31,158 nucleotides of DNA, from NCBI GenBank assembly GCA_029834535.1, contig JAQMWT010000364.1, forward strand, positions 1-31,158, in the 5' to 3' direction. A program made the position numbers and the translations under genes. Source of the stretch: Chrysophaeum taylorii. Taxonomy: Eukaryota; Sar; Pelagophyceae; Pelagomonadales; Pelagomonadaceae. This document shows positions 7,902-16,904 of the stretch, in pieces (the first letter of the stretch is position 1; every line of letters begins with the position of its first letter). Under the pieces are notes generated by a model. The model made no database searches, was not told the origin of the DNA, and was given only the letters and a program-made list of their open reading frames with translations.

Positions 7902-8669
7902 ATGCAGATCGTCGCCAAGGGGGTCGCTCTGCTGTACGCGACACGCGGAGGGATGGGGGACGCGGGAAAATTCGCCTTGCTGCATGCTCTCTCGGGGGAA
8001 GCGCCCGTACGCATGGTCGCGCTGTCGTCGGGAAGGGAGGAAGGGCAGGACATGGGGTTCGACGTCGACGTGACAAATACTTCACTACGCGCCGACGTAA
8101 AGCTGCGACTCGAGGCGGTTCGGCAGGACATCCTCCATGTCGACGTCGACGACCCCGACGCTGCGCGGATCGCGCTCGAGCGTGTTCTCGCCGACGATGT
8201 CGGCGCCGTTGTCGCGTGCCTCGGTAACCGGCAGCCGTCGATGGCGCGTTGGTGCGGCCCAGCGACCGAGGCTCTTGTCGGGGCGATGACAGCCACAGGC
8301 GTCAGTCGCCTCGTACTCCTTTCCTCGTTTGGTCTCCCCGGCGAAAAGATTAGGGGCTTCTTCGCGATCCGCCTTTTGTGGAAGACGATGCTTCGAACAA
8401 TCCTTAGAGGTGTACGCCGGGATCTCGTGCGACTCGAAGCGGCCGTCACCTCCTCCGACATCGACTACTTGCTCGTCCGGCCGGTCGGTCTTACTCCCGA
8501 ATCACCTCCCAAGGGTACCTGGACGATCATTCGCTCTGCCAACGAGAAGCCCCTCGCTGGCATCAGCATCTCCAAATCGGACGTCGGGGCTTTCATGCTG
8601 CAGGAAGCACAAAATCCGACGTTGCACCGCGAGACCGTGGTCATAGGCCCATCCCCGGACTCCTCTTAA
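7902..8669 (+). CDS. SDR-like NAD(P)-binding (NmrA/NAD(P)H-binding type) protein
   Basis: A 255-residue protein starting at the first ATG (M-Q-I-V-A-K-G-V). The frame stays open upstream to a GTG at 7878, but that is inside the repeat boundary. Atypical short-chain dehydrogenase features: an N-terminal Rossmann strand-turn region with a degenerate Gly pattern (A-T-R-G-G-M-G-D-A-G), A-V-V-A-C-L-G-N-R, then R-L-V-L-L-S-S-F-G (the strand with the conserved Ser-Ser), D-Y-L-L-V-R-P, and a late I-S-K-S-D-V-G-A-F, where these proteins often read I-S-R-x-D-V-A. A catalytic Tyr-x-x-x-Lys is not evident, so a redox role is uncertain. The Helitron relic ends 22 bp upstream, so the promoter must lie in or across the repeat. 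The substrate is unknown. Confidence 0.8.
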   Translation: MQIVAKGVALLYATRGGMGDAGKFALLHALSGEAPVRMVALSSGREEGQDMGFDVDVTNTSLRADVKLRLEAVRQDILHVDVDDPDAARIALERVLADDVGAVVACLGNRQPSMARWCGPATEALVGAMTATGVSRLVLLSSFGLPGEKIRGFFAIRLLWKTMLRTILRGVRRDLVRLEAAVTSSDIDYLLVRPVGLTPESPPKGTWTIIRSANEKPLAGISISKSDVGAFMLQEAQNPTLHRETVVIGPSPDSS

Positions 8670-9458
8670 CGTGTTATATATATAGTCGGTATTGCAGAAT
8701 CGTGCGCAGACAGCTGCTCATGTTGTCGTCATGACACAAGGCATGGGTCCGATATCCCTTCCGCTGGTGCAATGAGGGCCTTAGTCAAAAGTGAGCTTAC
8801 TGCTCGCCGTCGCGAAGCCTTGATTGTTGCGCGAATCCGCCGCTCGCATAATAACCATCCACATCAACCCTGACTCGAAGTGTCGTTTTTAGCAGCGAAT
8901 CTCGCTAACTCTGGTTCCATTGGCAAATGGAAAGCCCTGAAGCGAGTCCGAAGCCAAGACTGTCTGCTTTTGCGTAGAGGGGTGGGAAGAAAAAGTCAAA
9001 AGGGGGAAAAGGTGACGTCGACCTTGGCGCGCGCAATGACTCGCAGGCTCCCCATTTGCGCCGTTATCGCACTCTTCAAGCCAAAGACTGACTGGGCCAG
9101 AGGACAGAAATTCACAGAAAAAACGACGCGCGGCGACGACGACACCAACAACGACAAAAACAACAAGAACATGGGCGTTCTACCTCCGGTTACGAAATTT
9201 TGAAATGCGGTGTATTAAGGAGCGACCGGGATTAGTAGAACCAGGTGGACGGGAAATTGCGCAGGCGCCGAAAGTCAGGGCGATTCGTTATGGCAAACAA
9301 TCTCCGGTTCAAAGAGCCAGAATGAGGAAGCGACCTAACTGATTTTGTTTTTAAAAGGCTGACTCTCAGGACAAGTATGGCGAATCAAAAATCCCATGGC
9401 ATGGATAGTCTTGTAGCCCACGTCCGAAGCAACCATCCATTCGCAAGTATGAAGCACA
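8670..9458. other. Intergenic region, no recognised gene
   Basis: No convincing coding sequence is seen. An open stretch at 8880-9203 (+) starts at GTG, is Lys/Arg/Asn-rich at its end and resembles no family I know. A TATATATATA tract at 8675-8684 lies just after the stop of the SDR-like gene. Confidence 0.5.
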
Positions 9459-9836
9459 ATGGGCTCCTCTCTCCGGCGCCCGTCGAATTTAACGATCGGC
9501 GCTCACCATCGGTCTACGTATAGGGTCGACCAATCGAAACTTGTTGTCGCTTGTCGTGCTGGGCTCTCAAAAGAATCCTACCGGATTTGCGCGGGCCCCT
9601 TGTGCGGTGATACTTTCGACGCGCTCGGTGATTGGATTTCCGCTTGCCCAGATGCCTCGGTTGCCATACCTGACCCCGATTCACCCCCTAATCTTCAACT
9701 CGCACTCTGGCGACGACCTGATGCTTTTCTCGCGATGGATATCACATGGTATGCCAATTTGCCTTTTGCGGCTTCCTTCGGCTTGCGGTATTATTACAAT
9801 GCAGTCGCTGCCGTGTATATCGCATACCAGTCGTAG
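9459..9836 (+). CDS. Possible small hypothetical protein
   Basis: An ATG-initiated frame of 125 residues, with an acidic Pro-rich middle (A-I-P-D-P-D-S-P-P-N) and an aromatic/hydrophobic end. I recognise no domain. It stands alone in a gene-poor stretch and overlaps other short open frames on both strands, so it may be chance. It is listed only because it begins at ATG and is the longest candidate here. Confidence 0.2.
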   Translation: MGSSLRRPSNLTIGAHHRSTYRVDQSKLVVACRAGLSKESYRICAGPLCGDTFDALGDWISACPDASVAIPDPDSPPNLQLALWRRPDAFLAMDITWYANLPFAASFGLRYYYNAVAAVYIAYQS

Positions 9837-10258
9837 ATCATCATTCGCCGCAACTTTTTCATGCACGATATTTTCGTCTGCATTCTCTCCATCCATAAAA
9901 ACCCGTTCTCGCACACTAAGCGTTGCCTGTTTATGACGGTGTCCTTGCAGCCCCTGCGAGCTATATCGCGATTGTGTGATGGGGCAACAAACGGCCTCTA
10001 TAGGCTTTCATAATGTGCCTCTGTTGGGGAACAAAGGTCGGCCGCGAAGAAGCATGCAGAGGACATGTCAAGAAGGGTTCTCTCCTGGGGGGTATGGGTG
10101 AACTTGTGCGCATCACATACACATCCTAGCTGAGGGTGGCCATTTCCTCGATGCGCACCTTTGGTTCCTCATTCTATTCTCTTTCAAGTGGCAAAACACG
10201 ATCAAACATTATCGACAAAGAGGGTAAATATGCGAACAAAGGAAAAAAAGAGGGTCCA
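9837..10258. other. Intergenic region, no recognised gene
   Basis: Nothing recognisable in either strand. It contains the 3' flank of the LRR protein gene that ends at 10259. Confidence 0.5.
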
Positions 10259-11209
10259 TCATGGCGATGATGTTCCCAAGGGTGGCAAGCAGGCGTTCGG
10301 GGAGACGACCGCCGTCTCGGAGAGAAGCACCGAGCGAAGTCGGACGCACGCTTCAAAGGCGAAGTCGCCGATCGAGGCGGCAAGCGGAGCGTGGACCGTT
10401 GCCAGAGCCGCACAGCCACGAAAAGCGTAGTTGCCGATGGTGAGGGCCGCGGGCAATGAGACGGCCACCAGCGCGGGGCAGTGATCAAATGCGTAGCTCT
10501 CGATGATTTCGACTTTGGGGAGACGAATCTCGCGGAGGTGCGCGCACCTGTAGAAGGCGCCGATCCCGAGCGACGTCGTTCCGTTCAGCTCGACAGAGAC
10601 GAGGCAGCAACGCTCAAAGGCACTGCCGCCAATAGCTACGGCGCGCGGGGCATTGGCGCGAACGAGCCTCGAACACCAATAAAAGGCGTCAGGTTCGATT
10701 GTCTCCGCGAGCGGGAGCCAGACCGATTTCAGCGTCTGGTCGTGCCCGTAGACGGGGCTGTCGTCGTCGTCCACGGAAAAGCCGTGCGTGACGGCTCGCG
10801 CACGTTCGAGGACGACGTGCTCGGCGGTATGGCGCGGCACGGCGAGTCGCGCGTCGCGGCGGTCAACCAACAGAAACATCAAGCCCGAAGGGTAGCCGCC
10901 GTCTCCGTCTTCCAACAGCACGTACCGCCGGTTGCCGACGACGCAGTCGCGAGGCCGGTGCCGGAAGAACTTGGCGCACACAGCAATCATGTTCTCGCAC
11001 CTCGGCTTGGTGGCCTTAAACAGCGCGTCGAAGATTTCGGGACCGTCGCACCGTTGCTGTGCAGCGAGCCACTCGCGCGCCGGCGCCCAAGTCGCCAACG
11101 TGTGCTCCGGCGTGTTCAGCAGAAACACCCGCAGCGCCGATTCGCGCGGATCCATTGCAACCGAGGTTCCCGACTCGGCGGCGCTCCGCCGGAAGAACTC
11201 CCCTTTCAT
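10259..11209 (-). CDS. BspA-type leucine-rich repeat protein
   Basis: A 316-residue protein starting at ATG 11209 (M-K-G-E-F-F-R-R). The frame extends upstream through a Lys-rich run made by a TTTC microsatellite, which is unlikely to be coding. A second in-frame ATG at 11155 (M-D-P-R-E-S-A) is also possible. The N-terminal ~160 residues have no recognised domain. The C-terminal half has about six ~23-residue LRR_5 units of the form I-x-x-x-A-F-x-x-C-x-x-L-x-x-V-x-L-P, for example I-E-S-Y-A-F-D-H-C-P-A-L and I-G-N-Y-A-F-R-G-C-A-A-L. Such repeats form protein-interaction solenoids and are abundant in microbial eukaryotes. The specific role is unknown. It follows Rpn10 on the same strand, 285 bp downstream. 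Confidence 0.8.
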   Translation of the reverse strand: MKGEFFRRSAAESGTSVAMDPRESALRVFLLNTPEHTLATWAPAREWLAAQQRCDGPEIFDALFKATKPRCENMIAVCAKFFRHRPRDCVVGNRRYVLLEDGDGGYPSGLMFLLVDRRDARLAVPRHTAEHVVLERARAVTHGFSVDDDDSPVYGHDQTLKSVWLPLAETIEPDAFYWCSRLVRANAPRAVAIGGSAFERCCLVSVELNGTTSLGIGAFYRCAHLREIRLPKVEIIESYAFDHCPALVAVSLPAALTIGNYAFRGCAALATVHAPLAASIGDFAFEACVRLRSVLLSETAVVSPNACLPPLGTSSP

Positions 11210-11276
11210 CCTCTTCCTGTAACGTCTATAACGGGCCCAAGCTTCAACGACACGACGTCGTGTGAATTGCGAAAAT

Positions 11277-11320
11277 TTTTCTTTCTTTCTTTTTTTCTTT
11301 CTTTCTTTCTTTCTTTCTCT
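11277..11320 (+). repeat. TTTC microsatellite
   Basis: TTTC/TTTCT runs lie just upstream of the LRR-protein start (GAAA on its sense strand), probably in its 5' untranslated or promoter region. Confidence 0.9.
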
Positions 11321-11494
11321 CCCTCTTGTGCACGCTCTCAAAGCCGTTGATTTAAGAGGGATGGTGGGGAGGGGGGGATTTCGTCAAGGACGACGACGCC
11401 GCCATGTCGCGCGATGCACATAGCTTCGTGCCCAAGCAAAGCCAGCAATTGAGACATCGAGGGTGGAGTTTCGGGTTGGGGGGTTGAAGGGTTC

Positions 11495-12898
11495 CTACTC
11501 GGTCTCCTCGGGATCCTGATTATCCTGCGGGGCAGGGGCGGGCGCGTCGGCATCCGGCGATGGGCCACCCCGAATGCTCTCGAGAGCCGCCTTGATCGCG
11601 GGGTCGTTGGGGTCGACGCCAGGGAGCTGCGAGAGCATCTGATTGACGAAGGTGGGGTCGTAGAAAGCGGGAGTGGCGGCCTGGGCGGATTCAGCGACGG
11701 CAGGGGCCGGTTCAGCAGTGGTAGGGGGCGGGGCAGCCTGTTCAGCGGGCGCGGGATCGGTCCCGGGCGGCGCAGCATCCTGAGCCTGCATCGACATCTG
11801 GAGCGCGAGCTGCATGGTCTCGTCGTCGTCATCGTCGTCGAGCTGCATCTCGGCGGGCTTGTCGTCCGGGACGGGAGCAACGTCCTCGACCGGCACGCTT
11901 TTGGCCTCCTGGCTGGCGACGTGCTCGCGCATCGACATGGCGAGCGCCTGCTGGAGGAGCGCATCCTCGTCGTCGACCATGGGCTCGGCGGGTGTGGTGG
12001 AGGCGGCGGCGGTGGTGGTTTCGGCGGCGGCGGTCGCAGCATCCGTCGCGGCATCGGCGTCCATCGGCGTCGCGGCGGGCTGTTCGGTCGCTTCGGCGGC
12101 GGGCTGCTGCTGCTTGGCCTCGTCGGCGGCGGCGGCCGCCTGCTGGCGCGCGCGCTCTTCTTCCATCGAGACACGGAGGGCCATGGCGAGCTCGGGGTCG
12201 AGGTTGGCGTCGACGCCCCCAAAGGCCCCCGGAGCGTCGGTCGCGCCCGCGGCCGACACGCCGGGCGTGCCAGCGTCGGGCTGGATCACTGGCGACGAGA
12301 TGAGGACATCCGAGGGCACGACTCCCGGCGGGACCTGGACGAGGTTTGAGTTGTCGTTTGACTTGGCAGCCTCGACGAACTGGCGCAGCTTGTCGGCCGT
12401 ATCGTCGTCCGATCCTAGAAGCACGACGTCGACGGCGATGTTGTTCTTCTTGAGCATCTTGCCCGCTTTGACGAGGGCATTCGCATCGGCGTCGACCGGC
12501 GACCCCACAAACAGCACGATACGCTGTCCGCCGTTTTTGTTGCGCCGATGCTTGAGCGCGAGCTGCGCCACTTGCACGCCCTCGACCAGGTTGAGCCTCC
12601 CGGCGATCGACGCCTCGTGCAGCGACGCGAGGATCTTACCCATGTCGTCTGTCGGCGAGACAAGAACCCGCGCCCCGCCGCGCCGCCCGACGCTCGCCAT
12701 CGTCAGCACCCCCACCGAGTTCTCCGCGTTCTGCTGCATCTTGGCACCCACGACGAGGTTCGCCGCGTCCTGCTGGGATTCGTGCCGTGTGGGTATAAAG
12801 TCGCCGTTCCGCCTGCGATAACGTCAGAACGCGCCGGCATCACAACCTCACATGAATTCCGACGTGTCCAGGCACACCATGGTCGCTTCCAAAGGCAT
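11495..12898 (-). CDS. RPN10: 26S proteasome regulatory subunit Rpn10/PSMD4
   Basis: Ubiquitin receptor of the 19S proteasome lid-base junction. Exon 1 is 12852-12898 and exon 2 is 11495-12812, joined across a 39-bp intron, giving 454 residues. Exon 1 supplies the invariant start M-P-L-E-A-T-M-V-C-L-D-T-S-E-F-M, and splicing restores R-N-G-D-F-I-P-T-R. Residues 1 to ~190 form the VWA domain. Three ubiquitin-interacting motifs follow: L-A-M-A-L-R-V-S-M-E-E-E (about 224-235), L-L-Q-Q-A-L-A-M-S-M-R-E (about 301-312) and M-Q-L-A-L-Q-M-S-M (about 349-357), the last two preceded by acidic runs. A conserved tail, F-V-N-Q-M-L-S-Q-L-P-G-V-D-P, is near 404. The linkers are Ala/Pro/Gln-rich. The start lies 68 bp after the stop of the upstream same-strand gene. 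Confidence 0.95.
12813..12851 (-). other. 39-bp intron in RPN10
   Basis: The donor is GTGAGG and the acceptor TCGCAG on the minus strand. Removal joins GAATTCAT to GCGGAACGGC, giving E-F-M-R-N-G-D-F, which matches the conserved Rpn10 N-terminus. Unspliced, the frame meets TGA right after the donor. Confidence 0.9.
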
Positions 12899-12966
12899 CG
12901 TCTCGAGAGAGAGGAGGGGCTAGCCTAGCCTAGCGATGATGATGCGAGGTATGTAGCTTTGTATGA

Positions 12967-13523
12967 TCAGTACGTATCGAGATAGGATCCGTCGCTGTTG
13001 ACTACGGTGAAAGGGAAGTAGCGGTCGTTGACCGAGTCGAAGGTGCACGTGGGTTCCGCGACCCGAAAAGGCTTCTTCTTCTGGATGATGAAGTTGTATC
13101 GCGTTCGCTGGACCCACCAGAGCGCGTAGTTGTGTCTGGGCTGGTGCAGGACAAGGTCGGTCTTGCGGAAAGGGTAGGAGGTGCGATTGTTGTTAAATGA
13201 GACGAGATAGTAGTCCTCGTCGTCGTCGAATTTATCGTCGTCTTCGGCCACGCACAGCTCGTCGTCGGTCGGGACGCACGTCACCTTGCCGACCATGCCC
13301 TCGAACGAGAAGAGGGCGTCTCGGTCGCAGTCGGCGCCCAGGCACGCGTAGGCGCAGCCGTCGTTGGCGAGGTCGTCGATGTCGGCGTCGCGCGAGCCCT
13401 CGGCCCAGTCGCCGCCGCGGGACGGGTGGCCCGCGCACCCCGACCAGTAGAAACACTGGCTTCGATAGGTGGTGCCGACCAGGAAGGGGCTCGCGTAGTA
13501 GGTGTCCGAGGAGGATGATGATG

Positions 13524-13568
<45 letters not shown>

Positions 13569-14853
13569 GTGACACGGTAGTGGGCTGGACGGGCGGGCAC
13601 TCGTAGTTGTAGACCCTGGAAACGCCCCACATCGTGTCGTTGAGGGAGCATTGGAGCGCGTCCCGATCTTCGGGCAGCGTCGGACAGTAGGGATAGGCGT
13701 CGATCGAGGAATCAAAAGCGAGCCAGTGGTTGAGCGTTGAGAGGCGCTCGGCGTAGGGGCCAGACGTGTCCATATAGGCGTTCTCGGGACAATAAAAGCT
13801 GCCCGTCTGCTTGTCGTTGTTGTATTCCGACGGGCAGCAGCAGGTTGGCGCCGCTTTCGTAACGAATACCATCGAACCCGGTCGGATCGTGGACTCCTCG
13901 TAGTCGCACAAGATCCGCGTATCGTTGCCGCCATAAGCGAGCGAGATCGTCGTCGTCGTATAGCCCGACGTGAGCTTGGTGTCGATTTTTCGCTCGCTGA
14001 TCACGAACTCTTCGTCGTCGTACGGCGAGCCGTTCTCCCGGTGGATCTCGAGAAACGTACCGCAGTGGTCGTCGTCGGAAAAGTCAAAGCCGTTGACGCT
14101 GCCCGAGCTCCCGCAATTCACAACTACCGCCGTCTGCGTGAAGGCCACCTGCACGCAATGGTCGGCCACGTTGCCGTCGAGGTCGGTGCAGCCGGCCGAG
14201 GCGTCGACGGTCGCGTTGTTATCCGCGCACGCGGGCTTGCGCGAGAAGGGTCGGTGGCCGAGTCGCGAGCCCTGGCAATGCGTGTACGGCGAGACCTTGG
14301 TGAGCTTGCCGTTGGTCTCGAGGCGATACGGATATTCGACCGCCGCCGTCTCCGAGAGGCCTCGGCGCAGGCCGTCGCACGCTTCGTCGAGATAGAGCTC
14401 GTCGTCTGCCCTTCGTCGCTCGAGGGCCTCGGTGTCGCCGCCGTCGGCATCAACAACTTCGACGTTGGCCAAAACTTCGTCCGAGTCGGCGAGCAACAAG
14501 TGGTAGTTCTCGACCCCGTCGGGTCGGTACCCGAAATCGACCAAATCTCGCCTGACTCGCAGGTAGAACGGCGACCCAAACCGGTTCTCGCAGCAGTCCA
14601 AGCTGTTGTTGACGCACGGGTCTAGAATGATTCCAATAGTGTAGTGCTGGGGGTGGGGCGGCTCGACCACGTACACGTCGCGGTCAAAGTACTTCCGTGC
14701 GGGATAGAAATAGTCCTCGACAGACTCCGCGGACTTGAGCGACTCCTCCAGCAACGCCGTCTGCTCGGTGATGACCTCGGCATATTTCTCCGAATTCTCC
14801 GTGTATTGGCCGAGAGCGACGCCACTTACCACCACCACCACCCGCCACATCAT
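12967..14853 (-). CDS. Large secreted Cys-rich protein with poly-Asp tract
   Basis: A 628-residue protein starting M-M-W-R-V-V-V-V-V-S-G-V-A-L-G-Q, a typical cleavable signal peptide, so it is probably secreted or on the cell surface. Cysteines occur throughout, including C-C-E-N (about residue 85), C-C-C-P-S-E-Y-N (about 345) and C-A-Y-A-C-L-G-A-D-C (about 525). Several N-x-T/S sequons (N-N-S, N-A-T, N-D-T, N-R-T) support glycosylation. A run of 13 Asp followed by six Ser sits near residue 440 (13528-13566, GTC on the plus strand), separating two Cys-rich parts. No transmembrane segment is seen after the signal, and I recognise no enzyme family. The strongly acidic composition could suit metal or calcium binding, but that is inference. 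The neighbour RPN10 begins 68 bp after its stop. Confidence 0.8.
13528..13566 (-). repeat. GAC trinucleotide tract coding poly-Asp
   Basis: Thirteen perfect GTC units on the plus strand (GAC on the coding strand) encode the Asp run in the secreted protein. The uniform codon choice shows recent slippage rather than selected mixed-codon acidity. Confidence 0.95.
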
Positions 14854-15387
14854 CTCAACTCATCTCCTCCAAAAGAGAGGAAACTGCGAACATTGTTGTC
14901 GTCTCAACGGCGGCGGTGGTGGCGGGAAGCTATTATTAATTAGACCTGATGACGTAGCTACAACAAATGGGGTCGTCGTCGTCGTCGTCGTCCCGAAAAC
15001 AAGTATAGATTCGCACTTTTAACACATCATCGCTACGAGCGACAAGGGGGATGGATGCCACGCGGCATCAAACGCGCCGGAGCCGCGGGTCGCCCCGAGC
15101 ACGTCTTGGAGGGTTGGGGGTCGCCGCGCGCGGGGTTATCATTTAAAGGGAGAGGTGCGATCGAAGTTTTTCTCGCTCGTCAGAGAGAAAGAAGGAGACG
15201 AAGATAGGGAGCGCGCGAGGTCACGCGAGGGGCAGCACGGTGGTGATGGTTTCTTGTAGTAGGCGTCGTCGTCGTCGTCGCCGATGTGTTGTGAAGAAAA
15301 AAAAGAAGAAGGGTACTTCTCCAGCAACCTCTTCTTTCTAAAGGAGGAGCGAGGGATTTCTTTGTTTCTTCATTTTTTCTTTTTCTT
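14854..15387. other. Intergenic region between secreted protein and atpC
   Basis: Holds the 5' flank of the secreted-protein gene and the 3' flank of atpC, both minus strand. A GTC trinucleotide tract is near 14970-14990 and another near 15265-15280. A purine-rich stretch lies at about 15295-15355. No gene seen. Confidence 0.55.
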
Positions 15388-16437
15388 TTAGCCGCCGGCG
15401 GCTGTGGCGCCGGCGACGATTTCGAGGATTTCTTGGGTGACGCCCGCCTGGCGGATGCGGTTGTAGGATATGGAGAGCTGCTTCTTGAGATCCTTCGCGT
15501 TGTCTGAAGCTGATTGCATTGACTGCATGCGCGAGGCGAGTTCCGAGGCAACCGACTCCTGGAGCGCGCGGAGGATCTGGCCGTCGAGGTACAAGGGAAG
15601 GATACCGTTCAAGATTTGGACGGGATCCTGCTCGAAGATGGTGTCCTTGGGGAAGACCTTAGGCTCGGCAGGCTCGAAGGTCGTGGTCTCCACAACAAAA
15701 TCCCCCTCCTTTGTCGTGAGCTCGAAGATCTCGTCGGATTCGCTTTCGATACCCGTCGCCGAGAGCGGGAGGAGCGTGCGAATCGTCGGGCTCGAGGCGA
15801 TGAGCGAGACGAACTTGGTGTAGACGAGCTCGACCTTGTCGGTGTCGGCCTCGAGAAACATGTCGAGCATCATACGCGAGATTTCCGACGCGAACTCGGC
15901 AGTCGGAACGGCGGGACAACCGTACCGCGAGGGAAACTCCACGTCGCGGCGCGCGAAGTAGCTCGAGACCTTGGTCCCGACCGGGATGATCTCGACCTCG
16001 ATATTTTGGGCCTCGAGCTCGGCCTTGCGTTGCTCGACCTTCTTGATGACTTGCGCGTTGTACGAGCCGCACAAACCTCGGTCGCCGGCGATCGCCAGAA
16101 TAGTCACCTTCTTGACTTCGCGCGTCTCGAGGATCGGCAGGTCAATCGGCTCGTTCCCCAATTTCTCGACGAGGCCGCTGAAGATTGATTGGAGTGTCTC
16201 GGAGAAGGGCCGAGTCTGCAGCACGGCCTCTTGCGCTCGCCGGACCTTGGCGGCCGCGACGAGGCGCATAGCTTCCGTTATTTTTTGGGTGTTTCCGACC
16301 GTCTTGATCCGGTCGCGCAGTTCGCCTCCTTTTCCCATCTCAACGACTGTCCTCGGGCTCGCCGGCGCCGAGGGCGGCACGAACCCAACGCACACCGACG
16401 CCAGCAACGCCGCCACTCGCACCAAGATCGTCATCAT
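15388..16437 (-). CDS. atpC: Chloroplast ATP synthase gamma subunit, plastid-targeted
   Basis: A 349-residue gamma subunit of the CF1 rotor that couples thylakoid proton flow to ATP synthesis. The N-terminus is bipartite: a hydrophobic signal peptide (M-M-T-I-L-V-R-V-A-A-L-L-A-S) followed by C-V-G-F-V-P-P, an ASAFAP-like site with Phe at the cleavage point, as used for import into secondary red plastids. The mature part begins about L-R-D-R-I-K-T-V-G-N-T-Q-K-I-T-E-A-M-R-L-V-A-A-A-K. Other hallmarks are A-G-D-R-G-L-C-G-S-Y-N and the C-terminal Y-N-R-I-R-Q-A-x-V-T-Q-E-I-L-E-I-V-x-G-A. The plant redox insert with its two Cys is absent: the region reads L-S-A-T-G-I-E-S-E-S-D-E-I-F. The gene is intronless, with an ATG pair at 16435 and 16432. 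It is divergent from the F-box gene. Confidence 0.96.
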   Translation of the reverse strand: MMTILVRVAALLASVCVGFVPPSAPASPRTVVEMGKGGELRDRIKTVGNTQKITEAMRLVAAAKVRRAQEAVLQTRPFSETLQSIFSGLVEKLGNEPIDLPILETREVKKVTILAIAGDRGLCGSYNAQVIKKVEQRKAELEAQNIEVEIIPVGTKVSSYFARRDVEFPSRYGCPAVPTAEFASEISRMMLDMFLEADTDKVELVYTKFVSLIASSPTIRTLLPLSATGIESESDEIFELTTKEGDFVVETTTFEPAEPKVFPKDTIFEQDPVQILNGILPLYLDGQILRALQESVASELASRMQSMQSASDNAKDLKKQLSISYNRIRQAGVTQEILEIVAGATAAGG

Positions 16438-16904
16438 CGTCGCACCTGATACGTAAATAAATAAACGCGATTGGATTGAGAGATCTGATCGAACAAAACC
16501 AACGCCTCGGGGTGGGGTAGGTTGTGGTCACAAAAAACAAGGAGACGACGCACCGGAGCGTGGTGAGTGAACGATGAGCGATCCACCAGTTGTTGCGACG
16601 CTACCTAATCGTGCGTGTGTGGGGTTGAAGTAAGTCTCGATACTTCCCCTTTTTGCATTGGTACCACCAGCCCCAGACTGCCCGTGACGTCACGCAGACT
16701 CCAAAAACAGCGAACACCAGCTTTCTTCGACCGTTGGTTTTTGTTGTTGAACAAAAGAGCAGGCCAGAAAACCGTTGGGATGACAAACTTGCCCGTTGGA
16801 TGGAAGTACTGCGCACGACGGATCCTGGGGTCCCCGCAGACGCACGGAGAGCTTGCTTGTTGAACACCCACCAACGCCGGCGACGACACCACAAAAAAGA
16901 CCGC
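16438..16904. promoter_or_regulatory. Divergent intergenic region atpC / F-box gene
   Basis: 467 bp between the divergent starts of atpC (-) and the F-box gene (+), so it likely holds both promoters. It stays open in the F-box frame back to 16653, but the translation there (Gln/Arg/Thr-rich) does not resemble a domain and is treated as 5' flank. No clear TATA box. Confidence 0.4.

Noticed and set aside
8880..9203. Possible small gene (107 codons, +)
   Set aside because: Begins at GTG, has Lys/Asn low complexity and no recognisable motif; not expected as a eukaryotic start.
10481..11350. Plus-strand open frame antisense to the LRR gene
   Set aside because: No domain; the minus strand carries regular LRR_5 repeats.
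11814..12821. Plus-strand open frame antisense to RPN10 (335 codons)
   Set aside because: Ser/Ala-rich mirror of RPN10's Ala/Asp codons; RPN10 on the minus strand matches the family along its full length.
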